DNA from: Mesorhizobium muleiense
GTDB taxonomy: Bacteria; Pseudomonadota; Alphaproteobacteria; Rhizobiales; Rhizobiaceae
Direction of reading: 5' to 3'
DNA length: 64,000 bases
NCBI RefSeq assembly: GCF_900099905.1
Contig: NZ_FNEE01000013.1
Span: forward strand, 62,001 to 126,000
The notes under the pieces were generated by a model. The model was not told the DNA's origin. It saw only the letters and a list, made by a program, of their open reading frames with translations, and ran no database searches. Below, piece after piece: positions 1 through 5,816 of this stretch. How positions within the stretch are numbered: the stretch's first letter is position 1; each line of letters opens with the position of its first letter. A program made the translations under genes and the position numbers.

Positions 1-2
1 AC

Positions 3-116
3 GGCATCATCTCGGTGTTCTTCTCGCCGACGCTGGCCAAGATCATCGCCACGCTGCTGGTGGCCATGGTGCTGGTGTTCCGGCCGCAAGGCCTGTTCGG
101 GACGGCATCGCGATGA
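3..116 (+). CDS. Branched-chain amino acid-type ABC transporter permease, 3' fragment (LivH-like)
   Basis: Only the last 37 codons lie in the window. The visible C-terminus is a hydrophobic segment followed by FRPQGLFG, the usual ending of LivH-type inner-membrane permeases of the HAAT family. Its TGA stop overlaps the ATG of the next permease (ATGA), which indicates translational coupling within an import operon. The substrate cannot be read from this fragment, and the periplasmic binding protein must lie upstream of the window. Confidence 0.85.
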   Translation, partial: GIISVFFSPTLAKIIATLLVAMVLVFRPQGLFGTASR

Positions 117-1075
117 AGGAGGCTTCACCGTCAAAAGCCTATGCGTTGCATCTGGGCGTCATCGTCCTGCTGTTCGCCCTAAGCTTCGTCCTGCCGGAAT
201 ATCACCACGGGCTGCTCGCCCGCATCATGGTGCTGGCGGTTTTCGCCATGGGCTACAACCTGCTGTTCGGCTATGTCGGGTTGCTCAGCCTCGGCCACGC
301 CATGTTCTTTTCGGCTGGGCTCTATGGCGCAGGCCTTGCCGTCATCCACCTCGGCTGGAGCGTGCCGGCCGCCTTCGCCGCCGGCCTTGCCTGCGGCGCG
401 CTTCTCGCGCTGGTGATCGGGCTGCTGGCGCTGCGCACTTCCGGTGTCGCCTTCATGATCGTCACCATGATGTTCGCGCAGGTGTTCTATCTGGTAATCC
501 TCTATCTCGCGGCCTGGACCGGCGGCGATCAGGGCCTGGTGGTGCCGCAGTCGGCGCGTGTGCTTGTTTTGGGCGACACCTCGCTCGGCCTCACCAATCC
601 GACCGTGCGCTACATGAGCGCGCTGGTCCTGTTCTCGATCGTGCTGCTGGTGACGCTCGGCATAGTCCGCTCCAGGTATGGCCGTGTGCTGGTCGCCATC
701 CGCGAAAACGAGGAACGGACCAAAATGCTTGGCTACGACATTTTTTCCAACAAGCTTGCCGCGGTCGTCGTCTCCGGCACCATCTGCGCGGCTTCGGGCG
801 CCGCCTACGCGCTGCTGTTCGGGTACGTCGGCTCGACCTTCGCCTCGGTGCAATATTCCATTCTGCCGCTGCTCTGGGTGCTGCTCGGCGGTGCTGCGAC
901 CACGCTCGGTCCGCTGATCGGCACTCTGTTCATGTACTATGTCGTCGACGTCACCAGCGGCTACACCTCGGCCTATCTGCTGATCGTCGGCATCGCCCTC
1001 ATCCTGCTGGTGCTGTTCTTTCCCAGGGGCATTCTCGGCACCATCCGTCAGCGCTGGCTCGGATGGCTGCCATGA
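113..1075 (+). CDS. Branched-chain amino acid-type ABC transporter permease (LivM-like)
   Basis: This 320-residue, highly hydrophobic protein is the second permease of a HAAT-family importer. Near the N-terminus it carries the LivM-type stretch MGYNLLFGYVGLLSLGHA, and later the cytoplasmic ENEERTKMLGYD segment that corresponds to the ATPase-contact loop. The length fits the family. The gene overlaps its neighbours by 4 bp on each side, so permease and ATPase production is probably coupled. Urea (UrtC) or other small amides are possible alternatives to amino acids. The catabolic operon 2.4 kb downstream might process what this system imports, but that is inference. Confidence 0.9.
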   Translation: MKEASPSKAYALHLGVIVLLFALSFVLPEYHHGLLARIMVLAVFAMGYNLLFGYVGLLSLGHAMFFSAGLYGAGLAVIHLGWSVPAAFAAGLACGALLALVIGLLALRTSGVAFMIVTMMFAQVFYLVILYLAAWTGGDQGLVVPQSARVLVLGDTSLGLTNPTVRYMSALVLFSIVLLVTLGIVRSRYGRVLVAIRENEERTKMLGYDIFSNKLAAVVVSGTICAASGAAYALLFGYVGSTFASVQYSILPLLWVLLGGAATTLGPLIGTLFMYYVVDVTSGYTSAYLLIVGIALILLVLFFPRGILGTIRQRWLGWLP

Positions 1076-1797
1076 TGCCGCTGCTGACGACCAAAGGCCT
1101 GTCCCGCAATTTCGGCGGCCTGCGCGCTGTCGATGGTGTCGATTTCGCCCTCATGCCGGGCGAGATCCGCGCCGTCATCGGCCCCAATGGCGCCGGCAAG
1201 ACCACCTTCGTCAGCCTGATCAGCGGCCGCATCCAGCCGTCATCGGGCATGATCGTCTTCGACGGCGCCGACATTACCAACCTGCCGGCCTACGCCAGGG
1301 TCCGCCTTGGCATCGCCTACACCTTCCAGATCACCAGCGTCTTCGCCAACCTCACCGCCTACGATAATGTCGCGCTGCCGGTGCAGCGCACGCTGACCGA
1401 CGGCCGCTCGAAAGGTGCTGTGCATGCCGGCGTCATGGCGGCGCTGGAGCGCACCGGCCTTGCCGACCGCGCCCATATGCCGGCCGGGCAATTGTCCTAT
1501 GGCCATCAGCGTCTGCTCGAAGTGGCGATGGGGCTGGCGCTGAAACCGCGCCTGCTGATCCTCGACGAGCCGACGCAGGGGCTGGCCGACAGCGAGATCG
1601 ACAATTTCATCGGGCTGGTGCGCGAGATCGCCAAAAGCGCCACCGTGCTGCTGATCGAGCACAACATGCCGGTGGTCATGCAGCTTGCCGACCGCATCAC
1701 CGTCTTCAACGCCGGCAAGATCCTGGCCGAAGGCACGCCCGAGCAGGTCCGCGCCAATGCGCAAGTGCAGGACGCCTATTTGGGGACGACCCCATGA
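1072..1797 (+). CDS. HAAT-family ABC transporter ATP-binding protein (LivG-like)
   Basis: Cytoplasmic ATPase of about 241 residues. Walker A is GPNGAGKTT, the signature is the variant LSYGHQRLLE, Walker B is LLILDEPTQGL, and the switch histidine sits in LLIEHNMPVVM. The LSYGHQR form of the signature is typical of LivG/UrtD-type subunits. ATGs at 1063, 1072 and 1075 are in frame. ATG 1072 is preferred because it forms an ATGA overlap with the livM-like stop. It overlaps the next ATPase by 4 bp. It energises the importer with its LivF-like partner. Confidence 0.9.
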   Translation: MMPLLTTKGLSRNFGGLRAVDGVDFALMPGEIRAVIGPNGAGKTTFVSLISGRIQPSSGMIVFDGADITNLPAYARVRLGIAYTFQITSVFANLTAYDNVALPVQRTLTDGRSKGAVHAGVMAALERTGLADRAHMPAGQLSYGHQRLLEVAMGLALKPRLLILDEPTQGLADSEIDNFIGLVREIAKSATVLLIEHNMPVVMQLADRITVFNAGKILAEGTPEQVRANAQVQDAYLGTTP

Positions 1798-2513
1798 CGC
1801 AACCGCGGGCTGAAGCACTGACCATCTCCGGGCTCGACTGCTTCTACGGCGAGGTTCAGGTGCTCTACGGCCTCGACCTCGTGCTGAACAAGGGCGAGGT
1901 GCTTTGCCTGTTCGGCCGCAACGGCGCCGGCAAGACGACGACGCTGAAGGCAATCATGGGCCTTGTTCCCTCACGCGCCGGCTCGATCAGGGTCGACGGC
2001 CGGGAATTGACCGGCCTGCCGGCGCATGACGTGCCGAAGGCCGGCGTCGCCTATGTGCCGCAGGGCCGGCGGCTGTTTGCCGAGATGACGGTGGCCGAAA
2101 ACATCGAGATCGGCCTGATGGCCCGCGGCAAGGGCAAGGCGACGCGCGAAAACGTGCTCGAGCTCTTCCCGCTGCTGCGCCAGCGGCTGAGACAAAGCTC
2201 CGGCACGCTGTCGGGCGGCGAGCAGCAGATGCTGGCCATGGCCCGGGCCCTGTGTCTCGAGCCGCAGGTGCTTCTGCTCGACGAGCCGACTGAAGGGCTG
2301 ATGCCGTCGATGATCGCAAAAATCCGCGAGACGGTAGCGAAGCTGCGTGTATCAGGCGTCTCGACGATCCTGGTCGAGCAGCGCGTCGATGCCGTGCTGT
2401 CCGTCGCCGACCGGGTCTCGTTCATCGAAAACGGCCGCAACCGCGAGACCGTCGATGTCGAGAAGCTTCGCGCCGATCCGTCGGCGGTTCGCCGCTATGT
2501 CGGCGTCGGCTGA
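1794..2513 (+). CDS. HAAT-family ABC transporter ATP-binding protein (LivF-like)
   Basis: This 239-residue second ATPase of the importer has Walker A GRNGAGKTTT, the canonical signature LSGGEQQMLAMARAL, Walker B VLLLDEPTEGL and a switch region ILVEQRVDAVL. LivF-type subunits are short and end soon after the switch region, as here. It starts inside the stop of the LivG-like gene and is the last gene of the operon. Its TGA directly abuts the stop codon of the convergent antiporter gene, so there is no spacer and no separate terminator between the two transcripts. Confidence 0.9.
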   Translation: MTQPRAEALTISGLDCFYGEVQVLYGLDLVLNKGEVLCLFGRNGAGKTTTLKAIMGLVPSRAGSIRVDGRELTGLPAHDVPKAGVAYVPQGRRLFAEMTVAENIEIGLMARGKGKATRENVLELFPLLRQRLRQSSGTLSGGEQQMLAMARALCLEPQVLLLDEPTEGLMPSMIAKIRETVAKLRVSGVSTILVEQRVDAVLSVADRVSFIENGRNRETVDVEKLRADPSAVRRYVGVG

Positions 2514-3944
2514 TCAGCGAAAGAACAGAAAACCCGCGATCAGGAAAATCGGGATCAGCACCGCGCCCGACCAAGCCATGTAGCCGAAGAAGCCCGGCAT
2601 TTTTACGCCGCGATGCCTGGCAATGGCGTAAACCATGAAGTTCGGCGCATTGCCGATATAGGTGTTCGCGCCCATGAACACCGCGCCGGCCGAGATCGCC
2701 GCCAGCGTCGAGCCGAAGGTGGTCATCAGATGCTGCGGATCGCCGCCGGCGAGCTCGAAGAACACCAGATAGGTCGGCGCATTGTCGAGGAAGGAAGACA
2801 GCGCTCCGGTCATCCAGAAATAGGCCAGGTCGTTGGGCTCGCCCGTTGGCGAACTGACCAGCGAGACCAGCGGCGCCAGCGCGCCGTCGGGGCCGGCTCT
2901 GAGAATGGCGATGACCGGCACGATGCAGATGAAGATGCCGGCGAACAGTTTCGCCACTTCGGCGATCGGCTCCCAGTGGAAGTTGTTCGCCCGCCTGTGG
3001 CTCTTGCTTGAGACAGCGAGCGAAAGCAAGGCGAGGGCCAGGATGATGGCGTCGCGCACAAGGTTCTGCAATTCAAGGCTCACGCCCTGGACGGAGAAAG
3101 CCACGCCCGGCTTCCAGGTCGCGGAAAGCAGGATCGCGCCGATCACCCCGGCCAGCAGCGGGAAGTTGGCCAGGCCTCGAATGCGCACCTTCGTGTCCGG
3201 CGTCGGATCCTTGATCTTCGGCGCGCCGGCCTCGCGGTGATGCAGGATGATGTCCATGGCCAGGAAGACGGCCAGCACCAGGCCGCCGACGAACAGTGTC
3301 TCCTGATAGAGATTGGCAGCGGTCCAGAAGAAATCGATGCCGCGCAGGAAGCCGACGAACAGCGGCGGATCGCCGAGTGGCGTCAGCGAGCCGCCGATGT
3401 TGGACACCAGGAAAATGAAGAAGATGACGACATGGGCGTTGAACGGCCGGTTGTCGTTGGCGCGCAGGATCGGCCTGATCAGGATCATCGAGGCGCCGGT
3501 CGTGCCGATGACCGAGGCGAGCATCGCCCCAACCAGCAGCAGTCCGGCATTCACCAGCGGCGTGCCGTGGATGTTGCCGGCTACGAGGATGCCGCCCGAA
3601 ATGGTGAACAGCGCAAACAGAAGAATGATGAACGACATGTATTCGGTGAGCAGCGCATGCAGCACCGCCTCTGCAGCCGAAGCCATGCCGAACTCCACCG
3701 CCAGCGGCACGACCGCAAGCGCCGCCCAGAACAAGGTGATCTTGCCGTAGTGGTGCTCCCAGACATGGTGGAAGAGCAATGGCCCGGTGGCGATCGACAG
3801 AAGCAGGCCGGCAAAGGGCAGCGCCCACCACAGCGACATTGTTTCGCCCGGCAATTCGTGGGCCTCGGCTGCAAGCACTGTTCCCGGAAACAGGGTTGCG
3901 ACTGCCACCACAGCGCCCGCCGTCAAAGCCGCCGCAAACCGCAT
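2514..3944 (-). CDS. Sodium:proton antiporter, NhaD / ion-transporter superfamily
   Basis: Inner-membrane protein of 476 residues. It begins with a cleavable-looking signal (MRFAAALTAGAVVAVATLFP, then VLAAEA). The rest is many hydrophobic segments, including SNIGGSLTPLGDPPLFVGF, the conserved polar hairpin of NhaD/ArsB/CitM-type transporters. It should exchange Na+ for H+, although other anions are possible in this superfamily. The reading frame stays open far upstream, but ATG 3944 is chosen because it has a good AGAGGGGG ribosome site and starts at the signal peptide. The upstream extension is antisense-frame noise over pncA. Confidence 0.82.
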   Translation of the reverse strand: MRFAAALTAGAVVAVATLFPGTVLAAEAHELPGETMSLWWALPFAGLLLSIATGPLLFHHVWEHHYGKITLFWAALAVVPLAVEFGMASAAEAVLHALLTEYMSFIILLFALFTISGGILVAGNIHGTPLVNAGLLLVGAMLASVIGTTGASMILIRPILRANDNRPFNAHVVIFFIFLVSNIGGSLTPLGDPPLFVGFLRGIDFFWTAANLYQETLFVGGLVLAVFLAMDIILHHREAGAPKIKDPTPDTKVRIRGLANFPLLAGVIGAILLSATWKPGVAFSVQGVSLELQNLVRDAIILALALLSLAVSSKSHRRANNFHWEPIAEVAKLFAGIFICIVPVIAILRAGPDGALAPLVSLVSSPTGEPNDLAYFWMTGALSSFLDNAPTYLVFFELAGGDPQHLMTTFGSTLAAISAGAVFMGANTYIGNAPNFMVYAIARHRGVKMPGFFGYMAWSGAVLIPIFLIAGFLFFR

Positions 3945-3985
3945 AATGCCCCCTCTGGAATTGTGTCGAATGCGATTGGTGATGT

Positions 3986-4585
3986 TCAAGCCAGCGTCAC
4001 GCCGGCATCGCGCATTCGGTTCAGCATCGTCTCGAGTGAGCCATTGAGATCGATGCCGCGGCAGGCGTCGAGCCGCACTGTCGTGTGAAAGCCGTGCTTG
4101 ACCGCGTCGAGCGCCGAGAAGGCGACGCAATAATCGGTCGCCAGGCCGACCAGGGTCAGCGTGTCGATGCCGCGCTCCTTGAGATAGCCGGCAAGGCCGG
4201 TCGGCGTCGCATGGTCGTTCTCGAAGAAAGCCGAATAGCTGTCGATCTCCGGGCGGAAACCCTTGCGGATCACCAGTTCGGCCCTGGTCCAGGCCAGGCC
4301 CGAATGGAAATCCGAACCCAGGCTGCCCTGGATGCAGTGGTCGGGCCACAGCGTCTGCGGGCCGTAGGGCATCTCGATCGTTTCGAACGGCTGCTTGCCG
4401 GGATGATTGGAGGCAAAGCTCGAATGGCCGGCGGGATGCCAGTCCTGCGTCAGCACGACATGTTCGGTCCGCCGGATCAGGTCGTTGACCAGCGGCACGA
4501 TCTCGTCGCCGCCGGCCACCGCCAGCGCGCCGCCCGGACAGAAATCGTTCTGCAGGTCGATGATGACAAGCGCTTCGTCGGCCAT
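3986..4585 (-). CDS. pncA: Bifunctional nicotinamidase/pyrazinamidase
   Basis: This 199-residue cysteine hydrolase converts nicotinamide to nicotinate in the NAD salvage pathway. The isochorismatase-fold triad is visible: D10 (VIIDLQNDF), K108 (IRKGF) and C153 (TDYCVAF). The metal-binding set D48/H50/H54 lies in TQDWHPAGH. ATG 4585 follows a GGGAGG ribosome site. In rhizobia pncA often sits near nicotinate phosphoribosyltransferase; here it instead faces, back to back, an operon containing a 6-hydroxynicotinate-reductase-like gene. A link through nicotinate is tempting but unproven. Confidence 0.93.
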   Translation of the reverse strand: MADEALVIIDLQNDFCPGGALAVAGGDEIVPLVNDLIRRTEHVVLTQDWHPAGHSSFASNHPGKQPFETIEMPYGPQTLWPDHCIQGSLGSDFHSGLAWTRAELVIRKGFRPEIDSYSAFFENDHATPTGLAGYLKERGIDTLTLVGLATDYCVAFSALDAVKHGFHTTVRLDACRGIDLNGSLETMLNRMRDAGVTLA

Positions 4586-4776
4586 GGAGCCTCCCTCTTG
4601 TTTGTCCCGGAGGCATGAAGTCTGCCGAAACGTGGAATCCGGTGTTCGAACCCGCCGAAAATGCCGCTGACGCAACGGATGCAGAAACTTGACCAGATGG
4701 CCGGCTGCGTCAACTCCAACGGCATAACAAATGCGTGCCGTCGCGCCGATACGGGCGCCGGCGCAAAACTCTGGCT

Positions 4777-4818
4777 TTGACAATTCCTGCCGGCTTGATA
4801 TCATTTGCATACGAATGA
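4777..4818 (+). promoter_or_regulatory. Putative promoter and MarR-type operator of the molybdenum hydroxylase operon
   Basis: The 308-bp pncA/hydroxylase spacer holds TTGACA at 4777-4782, then 16 bp, then TATCAT at 4799-4804. Overlapping the -10 and running to 4818 is an inverted repeat with arms TCATT and AATGA around 8 bp. This is a plausible site for the MarR protein encoded at the end of the same operon. A duplicated TTTGGGAAGGC motif lies between this site and the GTG start. Nothing else is recognisable in the spacer. Confidence 0.5.
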
Positions 4819-4893
4819 ATTTGACCGGCTCGGAGGCCGGCAAGTTCCGTCGGCAACCTTTTTGGGAAGGCCCATTTTTTTGGGAAGGCGGGC

Positions 4894-5757
4894 GTGATCC
4901 GTTACGCGAAACCCACCACGGTCGACGAGGCGCTCGCTCTGCTTGGCGAGGCTCGGTGGCGCATCCTTGCCGGCGGCACCGATTTCTATCCGGCACAAGG
5001 AGCCAAGCCTTTCCGCGACAATGTCCTCGACATCAACGGCCTGGCGACGCTGCGTGGTATTGCTGAGACCGACAGCCATTGGCTGATCGGCGCGCGCACG
5101 ACATGGACCGATCTTGTCCGTCATCCGCTGCCGGCGGCTTTCGACGCGCTGAAGCAGGCGGCGCGGGAAGTCGGCTCCGTGCAGATCCAGAACGTCGCCT
5201 CCATCGCCGGCAATCTCTGCAACGCCTCCCCGGCGGCCGACGGCGTGCCGGCGCTGCTCGTCCTCGACGCCGAGGTCGAACTGCGCGCGGTGGCGATGGT
5301 CCGCCATCTGCCGCTGGAAAAATTCATCCTGGGGAACCGCCGCACGGAACTGCAGCCGGGCGAAATGGTCACCGCCATCCGCGTGCCGAAAAACGCGGCC
5401 ACCGGCACGTCGGCTTTCGAAAAACTCGGCGCGCGTCGCTATCTCGTCATTTCCATAGCCATGGCGGCGGCCCGCTTGACCATTGAGGATGGCATCGTCG
5501 CCAACGCCGCCGTCGCCGTCGGCTCCTGTTCGGCGGTCGCCAGGCGTCTTGCAAGTGTCGAAGCAGCTTTGCGCGGCGTCCCGGTCGACGGATCTCTCGT
5601 CGCTGCGATCCAGTCCGCACCGATGGACGAGCTTTCGCCGATCGACGACGTGCGCGGCAGCGCCGAATACCGGCTGGACGCCGCGCGCGAGATTGTCGCC
5701 CGCGCCGTTCTCGGTGCCGCGGGTCACGCGTCGGTCGAGAAGGTAGCGGCGGCATGA
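4894..5757 (+). CDS. Molybdenum hydroxylase (xanthine dehydrogenase family) FAD-binding subunit
   Basis: This 287-residue CoxM/CutM-type subunit passes electrons from the Fe-S clusters to FAD. FAD-binding motifs are AGGTDFYP near residues 28-35 and the IQNVASIAGNLCNASPAAD loop near 105-123. A C-terminal CO-dehydrogenase flavoprotein domain follows. It starts at GTG 4894 behind GGGAAGGCGGGC and overlaps the next gene by 4 bp. It is the first gene of a five-to-six gene operon. The family oxidises xanthine, nicotinate, CO and other substrates, so the subunit does not reveal the substrate. Confidence 0.88.
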   Translation: MIRYAKPTTVDEALALLGEARWRILAGGTDFYPAQGAKPFRDNVLDINGLATLRGIAETDSHWLIGARTTWTDLVRHPLPAAFDALKQAAREVGSVQIQNVASIAGNLCNASPAADGVPALLVLDAEVELRAVAMVRHLPLEKFILGNRRTELQPGEMVTAIRVPKNAATGTSAFEKLGARRYLVISIAMAAARLTIEDGIVANAAVAVGSCSAVARRLASVEAALRGVPVDGSLVAAIQSAPMDELSPIDDVRGSAEYRLDAAREIVARAVLGAAGHASVEKVAAA

Positions 5758-5816
5758 GCCAAGCTCAACCTGGCATGACCAAAACTCAGCCTGGCATGAG
5801 CGGAGCTCAGCCTGGC
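5754..5816 (+). repeat. Three-copy 21-bp in-frame tandem repeat at the start of the fused hydroxylase gene
   Basis: Three imperfect 21-bp units begin the coding sequence and encode MSQAQPG, MTKTQPG and MSGAQPG. Each unit starts with ATG, and ATGs at 5817 and 5823 follow, so there are five in-frame candidate starts before the conserved 2Fe-2S domain. The ATG at 5754 overlaps the upstream stop and is kept as the default start. Confidence 0.85.

Noticed and set aside
2514-4616. A 700-codon frame joining the antiporter with the pncA region
   Set aside because: The upstream part is the wrong frame of pncA; the signal peptide and ribosome site place the antiporter start at 3944.
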